Assembly: GCA_016931535.1 (NCBI GenBank)
Contig: JAFGEP010000028.1
Span: forward strand, 18,712-82,711
From: Bradymonadales bacterium
GTDB taxonomy: Bacteria; Myxococcota_A; Bradymonadia; JAFGEP01
Length of the DNA stretch: 64,000 bases
Reading direction: 5' to 3'
The notes below the pieces were generated by a model that was not told the origin of the DNA, searched no databases, and saw only the letters and a program-made list of their open reading frames with translations. Shown here piece after piece: positions 35,885 to 44,519 of the stretch. Made by a program: the position numbers and the translations under genes. The stretch's first letter is position 1. The number at the start of each line of letters is the position of its first letter.

Positions 35885-36616
35885 TCAGGGAAGGAGGGCC
35901 GCCACCTGCTGGGAAGTGACCTGTCCCTGGAGGACCTCGACCAGTCCTCCGGAAGAGTCCAGAAAATAGATGGCGGGTATCGTCAGAATGGCCCGCATCT
36001 GCTGGAATGGGGCGACTTGTTCCCGGTTGGTATCGCTAAAGAGCCGCTCCACCGCAATGTCAGCCCTCCCGTCCAGGGCTGTCTGAAGCGCAGTCCAGGA
36101 GGCGTCGATCCGCCTGCGGTTGCAGGCACAGCCTCCCTGCCTGTCCACGAAAACGATCCTGGTGACGGCCGAGGATGTTGCCCCAACTGCTGTTCCCTGT
36201 TCGGCGGCTTCTTCCTCGGTCGTTGGGGGGGTGGACTCGGCAGCTGCGGCAAGGGCCGGATCGGCGGTCGGCTCGACAGTCGTTGCAGCAGCCGGATCGG
36301 TTGTCGGCTCGACAGCCGTTGCAGCAGCCGGATCGGTCGTCGGCTCGACAGCCGTTGGCAACTCGACAGCAGATGTCTGGGTCGCCTCGGCCGCGGGTTC
36401 GGAGGTTGGCCCAGCAGCCGTCTCCACGGCTGTTTCGGCAGCCGGCCCGCCGGCTTCCCCGGCGGTGGTCACCCCCGAGACCGCCTCGGCCGTGGCGGCA
36501 GCGGACTGCTGCTCGGCGCCTCCCTCGGCCTGCTTGCAGGATGGTCCGAAGACGGCCGTAATGAGTATCGCACAGATTCCCAGCATCAAAGTGATCGATC
36601 TCGTTCGCTTCTTCAT
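35885..36616 (-). CDS. Thioredoxin-like lipoprotein with long Ala/Pro/Thr/Glu linker
   Basis: 243 residues from the ATG at 36616 (AGAGG upstream). Signal ends FGPSC, Cys27 as likely lipidated residue. Residues 30-150 are a low-complexity linker with 12-residue repeats (AVEPTTDPAAAT). The C-terminal about 90 residues have a thioredoxin-like outline: IVFVDRQGG, a CAC motif (Cys163, Cys165) at the active-site position, and IPAIYFLDSSG with the cis-Pro. CxC instead of CxxC is unusual. Last gene of the arsM operon, directly after the CcdA-like gene, so electron transfer between the two is suggested. Confidence 0.8.
   Translation of the reverse strand: MKKRTRSITLMLGICAILITAVFGPSCKQAEGGAEQQSAAATAEAVSGVTTAGEAGGPAAETAVETAAGPTSEPAAEATQTSAVELPTAVEPTTDPAAATAVEPTTDPAAATTVEPTADPALAAAAESTPPTTEEEAAEQGTAVGATSSAVTRIVFVDRQGGCACNRRRIDASWTALQTALDGRADIAVERLFSDTNREQVAPFQQMRAILTIPAIYFLDSSGGLVEVLQGQVTSQQVAALLP
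36267..36374 (-). repeat. 36-bp tandem repeat in the lipoprotein linker
   Basis: Copies starting GTCGGCTCGACAG (plus-strand reading) at 36267, 36303 and 36339, an exact 36-base period that encodes the 12-residue Ala/Val/Glu/Pro/Thr repeat. Confidence 0.85.
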
Positions 36617-36698
36617 GTGATACCTCTGAGAAATATCCCGGAGCCGCCCGGAATGTCGTCTGGCACGCAATGGAAACGGCCCCAGGTTGCACGCCTGT

Positions 36699-37172
36699 TC
36701 ATAGCAGACCCCTATAGGCGAAGTACACACCGACGAGCACGATCACTCCGCCGGCAACGCGCCTGGCGATGTCCAGCGCGCGGTTGGTTCTCCTGCTTTC
36801 GATGAGCCGTCTGGCGGCCCCCATCGAGGTCCCGGCAATCAGGTTCAGGACGCTGTGCCCCAGCGCGTAGACCAACAACAGCGCGCCGCCCCACACTACC
36901 GATGAGCCCGATCCGGCCAGAGCTGCGATCATCCCCAGGGCGGTAAAGGTCATTGCCAGACCGAGAACGAACGCCAAAGAGAACCGTAAAGCCCGGAGTA
37001 CCCCCAATCGCTCCTCGCGACGTCCCGCGACGACGCTCATCATCCACGGGACCATGGCCAGCACGCAGGGGGTCGAGGCAGCCAAGAGACCGCCGAGGAA
37101 CACCGCCACCAGCGCCAGCCCAGGGTTGGTGTGGATGTAGTCCCCGACGTTGGCCAAGAAACCCTCGAACAT
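36699..37172 (-). CDS. Short CcdA/DsbD-like membrane protein
   Basis: 157 residues from the ATG at 37172, which lies 11 bases after GGAGG; a GTG at 37181 is also possible. It starts like CcdA (STPCVLAMVPW, Cys36; FVLGLAMTFTALG) and ends like CcdA (LLLVYALGHSVLNLIAG; VAGGVIVLVGVYF). The middle pair of membrane segments with the second conserved Cys/Pro motif is absent, and Cys36 is the only Cys. CcdA proteins usually pass electrons across the membrane with two Cys, so this one cannot use the standard disulfide relay. Similar DsbD-type proteins in arsenic operons (ArsG-like) act as efflux permeases. It sits between arsM and the thioredoxin-like lipoprotein. Confidence 0.75.
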   Translation of the reverse strand: MFEGFLANVGDYIHTNPGLALVAVFLGGLLAASTPCVLAMVPWMMSVVAGRREERLGVLRALRFSLAFVLGLAMTFTALGMIAALAGSGSSVVWGGALLLVYALGHSVLNLIAGTSMGAARRLIESRRTNRALDIARRVAGGVIVLVGVYFAYRGLL

Positions 37173-37322
37173 GGTGCTCACCCCCTCCGGTCGCCCTCTT
37201 TCTTGAACCAGGCGAGGATGCTGCCCGCGAGCACCAGGCCGAACACTCCTGCCAGGTGCCGCCTTGGCAGGGTTTCATTCCGGGAGAGGTGTTGGGGGCT
37301 GGAGGCTGAGGTGGTTTTTGCA

Positions 37323-38183
37323 TCAAGGGGTGGCCTTTGCGGGTTTGCGTCCTATCACCCGCACGCTGGAGACCTTTCCATCAAGCACATCCGCCACCTT
37401 GAAGATCTGCTCCCGCGGAATGGGTGAAGAGCCACAGCAGCAGGATCCAGACAGCTCCGAGTCGAGCAGGCCAACGAGCTGCGCATGGTCATAGACCAAC
37501 CGATCGCGGACGGCGACATCGACCAGACCGACCTGTCGGAGACCTGCAAGGTAGTCGGACTCGGGAATCGCTCCCGATATACATGCCGAGTAAAGCTGGC
37601 CCAGCTCGTGCACCCAGTCCGGCATCGGGTCGGCGACGATGTCGGAGATAGAGAACCGGCCGCCTTCCTTCAACACCCGGTAGATTTCGGCGAAGACCCG
37701 CTTCTTCTCCGGCGAAAGGTTGATTACGCAGTTGGAGATCACCAGGTCGATCGACTCCGGCTCCACCGGCAGCTCCTCGATGATCCCACTTCGAACCTCG
37801 ACGTTGGTGAGACCGACCGCGGCAGCATTGGCCCGGGCGCGCTCGATCATGGCCGGGGTCATATCGATGCCGATCACCTTGCCGGTGGGGCCGGTTAGCC
37901 TGGCGGCCAGCAACAGATCGATCCCTGCCCCAGAGCCGAGGTCCAACACCGCTTCCCCCTCCCGGATCTCAGCCAGGGCTAACGGATTGCCACATCCGAA
38001 GGCGTTGACCAGAGCATCGGCCGGTAGGCCGGCCAGCACCTCGTGACTGTAGCCAGCCAAGGTGACCGCGAAACTCTGAGGGGATGGGCCACAACAGCAG
38101 GAAGATGGAGACTTCTCCAACTGCTCCACCGCACAGGTGTAGGTCTCGCTCACCCTCATCCGTATTTCCTCTTCCCTTTTCAT
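37323..38183 (-). CDS. arsM: Arsenite S-adenosylmethionine methyltransferase
   Basis: 286 residues from the ATG at 38183 (AGAGG upstream). SAM motif VLDLGSGAGIDLL. The arsenic-binding Cys set of the family is present: Cys64 (FGCGNP), Cys152 (SNCVIN) and Cys201 (SACISGA). There are extra CCC clusters near the N terminus (29-31) and C terminus (248-250) that could bind As(III). The enzyme methylates arsenite to volatile or less retained species. Second gene of an operon that begins with an ArsR-like fragment. Confidence 0.94.
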   Translation of the reverse strand: MKREEEIRMRVSETYTCAVEQLEKSPSSCCCGPSPQSFAVTLAGYSHEVLAGLPADALVNAFGCGNPLALAEIREGEAVLDLGSGAGIDLLLAARLTGPTGKVIGIDMTPAMIERARANAAAVGLTNVEVRSGIIEELPVEPESIDLVISNCVINLSPEKKRVFAEIYRVLKEGGRFSISDIVADPMPDWVHELGQLYSACISGAIPESDYLAGLRQVGLVDVAVRDRLVYDHAQLVGLLDSELSGSCCCGSSPIPREQIFKVADVLDGKVSSVRVIGRKPAKATP

Positions 38184-38328
38184 GTGGCAACCTCTCGCCA
38201 ACCGCGGTATTCGCTTCTCCCCTGGAGGGCCAACCGCGCTTCGTCCCTCCCACCTCCTGGTTCGGTCTGTCATCTCCCGTGATGTGGCCACCTCAGGGGG
38301 AAGGCTACCCGGATTCCTCCGTGTCGAG

Positions 38329-38430
38329 TCATGCCTCGGCCTCCCGTCCTCCATGGAGCAGCAGCCAGAGCATCTGTAGCCGCGCCTTGTCGGTAAAAAC
38401 CTTGATGAACTGGCCCACCTCTTTTTTCAT
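38329..38430 (-). pseudogene. ArsR-like ORF, truncated after 33 codons
   Basis: The ORF has an excellent ribosome site (GGAGGAGAAC) and a promoter. Its short product (MKKEVGQFIKVFTDKARLQM, then LWLLL) matches the N-terminal helices of ArsR/SmtB repressors. The frame then stops and no helix-turn-helix segment is found in any frame before arsM. Either the repressor gene has been deleted internally, leaving a remnant, or this is a short leader protein. The similarity is limited by length. Confidence 0.5.
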
Positions 38431-38445
38431 GTTCTCCTCCAGCAG

Positions 38446-38481
38446 CCGAATTCGTATATCCGGTTGAACGAATACTGTCAA
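38446..38481 (-). promoter_or_regulatory. Promoter of the arsM operon with internal palindrome
   Basis: On the minus strand: TTGACA (38481-38476), 17-base spacer, TATACG (38458-38453). Transcription would begin near 38446, 16 bases before the ATG at 38430. An ATTCGT...ACGAAT inverted pair overlaps spacer and -10 box, the place where ArsR-type repressors bind. Confidence 0.7.
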
Positions 38482-38717
38482 GGTGGGGCCGCTCGGGGCT
38501 GGTTTCCTCCGGTTCACCCGGTTCACCGTTTCCGAGCGTACAACCGCGAGCGGCGCTCACCAGTGCTGCGCCGCTCGCCAAGCAGCGGTGGATTCTGGCC
38601 TTTTCAGGCAACTGCCACTGGATTGCGCCGAATGGTATCTTTCGGGATGCGTTCATCCTGGAGATCCGTGAAGCAACTACAGCGTCACCGCGCTGCATTT
38701 GAAAGGCTGGCGGCCAC

Positions 38718-39779
38718 ATGGTAACGATCGAGTTCAGGGATTTCGACGGGGATCTGGAGGCGCTGAGGGCGATGGCCAGCGACTCCTGGTTTTCGGAGTA
38801 CGGCATCCAGACATGGCCAGACCTCTACAAGCCGGATCTGGCCCGGCACTACTTCGCCGAGGTCAGCGATCCCCGCTATCTCGTGGGAGCGTACGACGGG
38901 GACCGGTTGGTGGCCTTCGTCGCCAATCTGCCGCGCACCTACCGGCTCAAGGGAAAGACCTACCAGGCGGCCCAGTCCTGCATGCTGGTGGGGCACAAGG
39001 ACTATCGGCGGCGCCATCTGGCGCTGGACCTGATTGCAGAGTGCCTTCGTCGCAACCAGGAGATCGGGATCGACCTGGCCTTGCTCACCTTGGAGCGGAA
39101 GCACGCCTCGGCGCTGATGTTCCAGAAGCACCTGACCGGGCAGCATCACATCGAACGGGTCAAACGGATGGCGCCCGTCGCCCGCCCCATCGACATGGAG
39201 GTCCTGGTGCGTGCCGAGAAGCTCAAGTGGTACGAGTCGATGGTGATGCGCTGTCTGGGAGCGCATCGGCCCATGGTGCTCCCGGACGTTCCCGGTACGA
39301 TCCGGCCGTACACCGCGTCTGATCTGGGGTCAATTCTGGCCATGCTGCGGCGGTATCCCGACGACGACTGCCTGGTTCGGGTGTTTAACGAGGAATCCCT
39401 GGCGCGCCAGTTGGACCAAAAAAACGTCACCTACACGGTCGTCTACGAGAAAGGCGGAGAAACCGTCGGTTTCATCAATTTCAGCCTGTTGGACCTGGTG
39501 AACAACGCGGGGCGCTATCGGTGGGCCTGGGTCGATTTCCTCGCCTGGGCGGGGTTGACCTGGAAAGAGAAGAAGGCGCTCATCGCCGGTCTGTGGCAAA
39601 ACGCCCGCGATCTCGGCTGCGTCTCCATCATGGAGTGGACCAAGGGATACTACTCCATCGGCCCTCTATTGCGCTCCCACTTTGTCACCTATCCCCGTTA
39701 TCTCGACCTGATGGCGTGGATCTTCAATCCCGACCTCTCATTGCGGGGTGTCGAGAAGATCCTGGACCAGCAGATCTGA
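38718..39779 (+). CDS. GNAT-like acetyltransferase with two half domains
   Basis: 353 residues, cytoplasmic. N-terminal GNAT features: LVGAYDGDRLVAFVANLPRT, then SCMLVGHKDYRRRHLALDLI (acetyl-CoA pyrophosphate loop region). A second, diverged half follows (TIRPYTASDLGSILAMLRR; KGGETVGFINFSL; LGCVSIMEWTKGYY). By family it acetylates an amine or amino acid; substrate unknown. Divergent from the arsenic operon; 287 bases lie between, where only the arsenic promoter was recognised. Confidence 0.75.
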   Translation: MVTIEFRDFDGDLEALRAMASDSWFSEYGIQTWPDLYKPDLARHYFAEVSDPRYLVGAYDGDRLVAFVANLPRTYRLKGKTYQAAQSCMLVGHKDYRRRHLALDLIAECLRRNQEIGIDLALLTLERKHASALMFQKHLTGQHHIERVKRMAPVARPIDMEVLVRAEKLKWYESMVMRCLGAHRPMVLPDVPGTIRPYTASDLGSILAMLRRYPDDDCLVRVFNEESLARQLDQKNVTYTVVYEKGGETVGFINFSLLDLVNNAGRYRWAWVDFLAWAGLTWKEKKALIAGLWQNARDLGCVSIMEWTKGYYSIGPLLRSHFVTYPRYLDLMAWIFNPDLSLRGVEKILDQQI

Positions 39780-39935
39780 ACGGCGGGAGCGGATGGAAGC
39801 GACAGTCTGGCGCAACGCCATGAGCCTGCGCACAGGCATACCCCCTGTTTGCTCTGCACGTCCGGGACTGCTACATCTAGAGGAACCTGCAGCTCCTCGT
39901 CGTCGAGAGGCAGCCAACCAAAGGAAGCGGCAACC

Positions 39936-41684
39936 ATGAAGCGACGCCCCCTTCTTTTCCTGTGCCTTGCTCTGGCATCCGGCCTGGTCGCCTGCGGTTC
40001 CGATGAGCCGCAACGACAACCTGCGGTCGACGCAAGCGATGTCGCCCAAGAGACCGATATCGCCTCCGACCCCGACCTGCCCGATGACCCGGCTTCAGAC
40101 ACCTTGGCGGACATCGATCCGGACCGCGACGAAGAGAGCACAGCAAATGACATCGCGACCGACCTCGACGAAAACGGAGAGACCTCCGATACCGGTGAGG
40201 GGGCGGACGAGGAGGATGCGGGTCCCTTCGAGTGGCCGGAGGCGCTGCCCTTCGAGTTCACCCGCCCGGTGGCCGGGACGGCGCCGACCAGCGAGGAGAT
40301 CGCCGAGTTCACCCGGCGGATGACGGGACTCTGGAAGGAGATCGACTACTTTCGGTGGGTGCGGATGACCAGCCACGGCATCGACCCCTCGAACGAGGAG
40401 GGATGGTTCGACTACGCGTTATGGTGGCAGGATACTCAGGCCATCCGGGAGGGTGATGCGGTGATCTTCCGTCACTACGGGCGGGCAGACAACCTCACCA
40501 TGCGCACGAGCAGGATATTGACCGTGGCCATCGCTGGGTACCTGTTGACGGGCGATGAGCAGATGCGCTGGATCATCGAGCAGTACAGCCGGGGGCTGGC
40601 CGCCCTCTCCATGGCCATGGAGTTCATTCCGGACGATCCCTACCGCTACCTCCAGGCGCGAGCCCTGTTCACGCGCAACCACTCCTACCAGACCGTGGAC
40701 GGCAGGGAGGTGATCATCGACTACGACCCGGTGCGGCGCGACGAGGTTTCCTGGAACGCCGCCATCATCCACAACCCGGACAACCCCTACTGGGGCGACA
40801 TCTGGTTCGTGAACCAGCGCTCCAAGGATGACGTGCCCCACATGTTCAGGGCCGTCCCCATGCTGCTGCGGGCCGTCCAGGATGCCCCCGACGAGTCGGT
40901 GCGCCAGGCTGCCGAGCTGGCCCTGGAGTACCTGGGCGGGTTCGCCCGCGACATCGTGGACTCCGGCTACCAGATCCGGACCCGATTCGATGACGGCGAG
41001 CCGGTGGTCCCCATGAACGAGAGCGGCCTGGTCAAAGACCTGGCCAGCCTGGTCCTGTACGAGAGGTCGGTTCCCAATGCCGAGTGCAACGGCAAGCTAT
41101 CCAGTGCGCTGGTGGGGTACGTGGAGCCGCTGGAAAACGACTGCGAGGCGGGCAGCGGGGGGTTGTACGAGACCATCGCCACCATGGGCCACTACTTCAA
41201 CTACGCCATCATCCGGTACTTCCACATCGCCGCCGTCCATAACGCCCTGATGCTCCGTCACAACGATGTCGCCCTGGAGCTTTTGCAGGGGTTGGCAGCG
41301 CGGGCCGACGCCATGGTCTATGACCTGACCATGCCCAACCGGGACGAGCCGACGTGGATGGCCGATGTGGCCGCCTTCCTGCTGGCGGCGGCCGCGGCCG
41401 GCTTGCCGTTGACGGGCGACGAGGCGCGTATCGTGCAGGAGCAGTACCTGCTGTCGGTGGATCACTACCTGGCCTTTGATGCCTGGGATCCATGGGACCC
41501 CGATTTCCCCCAGGGTGCCTTCAACTACATGCCAGACCGGGGGGTAGCGGTGCGTCCGACCGAGATCGGCTTTCTGCTCGAGTACTGCTACTCCCCCTTC
41601 CGCAATCCGGCCGGCGTTCCGGTGGCGGACTGCGAGGTCGTGGCCGATCCGGCGCGCTGGGGGGAGCCGGAGGTCGAAAAATGA
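39936..41684 (+). CDS. Lipoprotein with acidic linker and large helical domain, unknown function
   Basis: 582 residues from the ATG at 39936 (AAGGAAG upstream). Signal ends LVAC, so Cys20 is lipidated. Residues about 25-100 are a linker of Asp/Glu/Pro/Ala. The rest is one soluble domain rich in Trp, Tyr and long helices (WWQDTQAIREGDA, RADNLTMRTSRI, MGHYFNYAII), with a helical-toroid look as in some glycan-acting enzymes, but no family was identified. It overlaps the next gene by ATGA, so both products are made together and probably act at the same site on the cell envelope. Confidence 0.7.
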   Translation: MKRRPLLFLCLALASGLVACGSDEPQRQPAVDASDVAQETDIASDPDLPDDPASDTLADIDPDRDEESTANDIATDLDENGETSDTGEGADEEDAGPFEWPEALPFEFTRPVAGTAPTSEEIAEFTRRMTGLWKEIDYFRWVRMTSHGIDPSNEEGWFDYALWWQDTQAIREGDAVIFRHYGRADNLTMRTSRILTVAIAGYLLTGDEQMRWIIEQYSRGLAALSMAMEFIPDDPYRYLQARALFTRNHSYQTVDGREVIIDYDPVRRDEVSWNAAIIHNPDNPYWGDIWFVNQRSKDDVPHMFRAVPMLLRAVQDAPDESVRQAAELALEYLGGFARDIVDSGYQIRTRFDDGEPVVPMNESGLVKDLASLVLYERSVPNAECNGKLSSALVGYVEPLENDCEAGSGGLYETIATMGHYFNYAIIRYFHIAAVHNALMLRHNDVALELLQGLAARADAMVYDLTMPNRDEPTWMADVAAFLLAAAAAGLPLTGDEARIVQEQYLLSVDHYLAFDAWDPWDPDFPQGAFNYMPDRGVAVRPTEIGFLLEYCYSPFRNPAGVPVADCEVVADPARWGEPEVEK

Positions 41685-43474
41685 GCCGATTTCGCGCTCG
41701 ACTGCCACGGTGGCTGTCGGTCATCTTCTTCGGCATGCTCCTCTCCTGCGGGGATTCCTCATCCCACCCCGATCGCGACCAGCCCCCAGACGCCGTCGGC
41801 GAGGACTTGCCCCCCGGTCTGGATGCGGACGACGCCGCGCTTCTTTTCAGGACGGTGACCATCACGATCCAGGCGGTCGAGCGCTGTGGAGCATGGGAGC
41901 CGGAGCACCAGCCTGGCCTCAACTACCAGACCCCGACCCGGATCCGGCTGGGCATCCAGTCTGTCGAGCTGATGCGCAGCCACAAGGACCCCGAGCCGGT
42001 CCTGCTCCCGTTGCCTCAACCGATCGTGGAGGTGGATGCCTCTGGCGGAGGAGAGTTGGTCCTGGGAGAAGGGGTGGGGCTCGCTGCGGGCAGCTACAGT
42101 CACATCCGGGTGGGATTGGCGTACGCGCTGTACCAGATCGAAGCCACTGCCCACACCTTTCGCGTCGTGCCCGGCATCCTGGAGATGGACATGTCGCTGA
42201 GCAACCACGAGCGGGAGCCGGGCCAGGTACGGACACAGGGGCGATACACCGCCACCTTCTCGGCCTACGGAGCCAGCCAGAGCTACTCGGGATCTACCCC
42301 GCTGAACTGTACCCTGTCGGCCTGGGGAGGGATCGCCTCCACCACCGGCACGCGTTTTTCGGTTCGCGTGCCGCTTCCGGACGGGGGGGTGACGGTCGAT
42401 CCCGCCTCGAACCAGGACGTCGCGATCCGGCTGGAGTTCCCGGTGGAAGAGATCTTCTCCTGGCGCGACCGCGACGATGCGGGTTACACAGACGGCGTCT
42501 ACGATATCTCGGAGCAGCTCGCTCGCTCCGAGCTGCCCGATGCGCTCATGGAGTGCAATCTGCTCATGGCCGATCGCTGCCAGGGCGAGGCCATCGTGCC
42601 GCTCCATCCCACATGGCCCATGCCGGACACAGGGGTCAGCTTCTGCTCGGATGGAACGCAGATCGCGGCGGAATGCCCCGTTGCCGGGGAGCCTGGCGAT
42701 GGTCAGGACGCGCACTACGACGTGCATCCGATGGAGTACGAGATCCATCCCGAGGTGGTTGTTGACCAGGTGACCGGCCTGTGGTGGCAACGGGCGGTGC
42801 CAAACGACGAGCTCGACTGGTGGGAAGCGCGCGACTTTTGTGCCGCCCTCGAGCTTGCGGACTGGAGCGACTGGCGCTTGCCGAGCCGGGTGGAGCTGGT
42901 GACCCTGCTGGATTTGGACGAGCTGGATCCGACCATCGATGCCGGCGCTTTTCCGGATACACCGAGCGACTTCTTCTGGTCCTCTTCGCCGGTACCCTTT
43001 TTGAACCTGGCCTACGGGGTGCGCTTCGAGCTCGGCTTCATCTACGACCACGATCCCTATGGAAGCGGGAGGGTGCGTTGTGTGCGGGGAGCGTACACCG
43101 CCCCGGAGCTTCGGTACACGTCTGACGACCTGACGGTCACCGATTCGCTGGCCGGTCTCCAGTGGCAGCGGCAGACTGAGAGCGCCAGGGTCTGGCTGGA
43201 GGCGCTGGCCGCCTGCCAGGATTCGGACCTGGGCAGCTTTGAGGACTGGCGTCTGCCCACCCTCAAAGAGCTCCAGACCCTGGTGGACGACCGGCGCCTC
43301 CAGCCTTCCATCGACGTGGTGGCCTTTCCGGACACGCCGTCGGAATGGTACTGGTCGTCCACCCCCATCCGGTATCCGCCAGACGAGGGATGGGCCACCA
43401 GCTACACCGACGGCTACGCCAGCATCCACGCCTTCACGGAGCAGCACCTGTTCCGCTGCGTCAGGGACCTCTGA
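41681..43474 (+). CDS. Lipoprotein with DUF4382-like and two DUF1566 domains
   Basis: 597 residues. Signal ends MLLSC (Cys23). N-terminal part (about 45-260) resembles DUF4382-like beta domains (SYSHIRVGLAYALY). Two copies of the DUF1566 (Lcl C-terminal) module follow: each has a TGLWWQR / AGLQWQR strand, a DWRLP motif, FPDTPS-(D/E)-(F/W)(F/Y)WSS and an RCVR end. DUF1566 modules occur in surface proteins of many environmental bacteria; function unknown. Coupled to the upstream lipoprotein. Confidence 0.82.
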   Translation: MSRFRARLPRWLSVIFFGMLLSCGDSSSHPDRDQPPDAVGEDLPPGLDADDAALLFRTVTITIQAVERCGAWEPEHQPGLNYQTPTRIRLGIQSVELMRSHKDPEPVLLPLPQPIVEVDASGGGELVLGEGVGLAAGSYSHIRVGLAYALYQIEATAHTFRVVPGILEMDMSLSNHEREPGQVRTQGRYTATFSAYGASQSYSGSTPLNCTLSAWGGIASTTGTRFSVRVPLPDGGVTVDPASNQDVAIRLEFPVEEIFSWRDRDDAGYTDGVYDISEQLARSELPDALMECNLLMADRCQGEAIVPLHPTWPMPDTGVSFCSDGTQIAAECPVAGEPGDGQDAHYDVHPMEYEIHPEVVVDQVTGLWWQRAVPNDELDWWEARDFCAALELADWSDWRLPSRVELVTLLDLDELDPTIDAGAFPDTPSDFFWSSSPVPFLNLAYGVRFELGFIYDHDPYGSGRVRCVRGAYTAPELRYTSDDLTVTDSLAGLQWQRQTESARVWLEALAACQDSDLGSFEDWRLPTLKELQTLVDDRRLQPSIDVVAFPDTPSEWYWSSTPIRYPPDEGWATSYTDGYASIHAFTEQHLFRCVRDL

Positions 43475-43493
43475 TCGGATCTTGGGGGGAAGA

Positions 43494-44327
43494 TCAGGAG
43501 TCCACCCCCACCTTGAACCCCAGGCTGGGGTCGTACAGGTTGAAGTCGGTCATTTCGGTCCGCCTGGCCGTCAGACGGACAAACCCGACATACCGCCCGC
43601 CGTCGCGCTCCAGCGCCTCGACGTCCGAGGGGAAGGGCTTGTTCTTGCCGGTCAGCTCCAGCGCTCGATCGAAATCGCGCCAGTGCCGCCATCCGTCGGG
43701 CATGGGTTCGACCTGTACCTCGGTCACCTTGCCGCATCGGTCCCAGAGATCCTGCCAGAACTCGACGGTCTTGAAGCAGCGGCAGGAGTCCTCCCAGAAC
43801 ACCTTGCCGTTGGACTGCGGCTCGACGAGGTGGGCCGGTGGCTGTTTGCCGATCGGCTGCATCAGGCCGACGGCGACCACACCGATGAAACCGCCGGGGC
43901 GCACGAATCGGCTGAGATAGTCGAGGTAGAGCTCATCGGTGCCGAAGTACTGGTAGGCATCCAGGCAGATCGCGCCATCGAAGAACCCCTCGGCGAAAGG
44001 CAGGGCATGAGCCTCGGCCCGCAGCGGGCACACCAGGTCGGCGCACCCCGTATCGAGGACGCGGCGCCAGTTGGGGTCGGGGTCCATCCACAGGTCGACC
44101 GCCCAGACACGGGCCTGGTACTCGCGGGCCAGAAAGATGCTGCTTATGGCCTTGCCGCATCCCAGGTCCAGGATCCGCATCCCCGGTGCCAGCGGTAGGC
44201 GGGAGCACAGCCATTCCGCCAGCCACAGGGCGTTGGGGCCCATCTGGTTGTCCAGGACCCAGGTGAGGTCGTAGCCGTTCGATCTGGGAAACTCAGGCTT
44301 CACCAGCAGATTGCGCACCTCATCCAT
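43494..44327 (-). CDS. SAM-dependent methyltransferase
   Basis: 277 residues from the ATG at 44327 (GGAG upstream). Motif I ILDLGCGKAISS; VWAVDLWMDP; an ICLDAYQYFG acceptor-side segment. Related in outline to UbiE/small-molecule methyltransferases; acceptor unknown. Lies downstream of the metal-uptake operon on the same strand after a 192-base gap, so transcriptional linkage is possible but weak. Confidence 0.82.
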   Translation of the reverse strand: MDEVRNLLVKPEFPRSNGYDLTWVLDNQMGPNALWLAEWLCSRLPLAPGMRILDLGCGKAISSIFLAREYQARVWAVDLWMDPDPNWRRVLDTGCADLVCPLRAEAHALPFAEGFFDGAICLDAYQYFGTDELYLDYLSRFVRPGGFIGVVAVGLMQPIGKQPPAHLVEPQSNGKVFWEDSCRCFKTVEFWQDLWDRCGKVTEVQVEPMPDGWRHWRDFDRALELTGKNKPFPSDVEALERDGGRYVGFVRLTARRTEMTDFNLYDPSLGFKVGVDS

Positions 44328-44519
44328 GAACACATCTCCAGGTTTTGTAGAGGTGCCTGATACCATCTTCTCCGGGTTCTGGCAAAGAGAGAGGGGGAAG
44401 CCGAATCCCCCCACTGGGTCTGCAAGCCGTGCGGCGTGGCAGATCGCTGGCGGGCAGATCGTGGGCGCAAAAGCAGGTTCTGCTCATGCACCGTGGCCGG
44501 CCTTCGACAGGTGGCAGGT

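Noticed and set aside
41759..43447. 562-codon minus-strand frame
   Set aside because: Antisense of the DUF1566 lipoprotein; no signal, motif or ribosome site.
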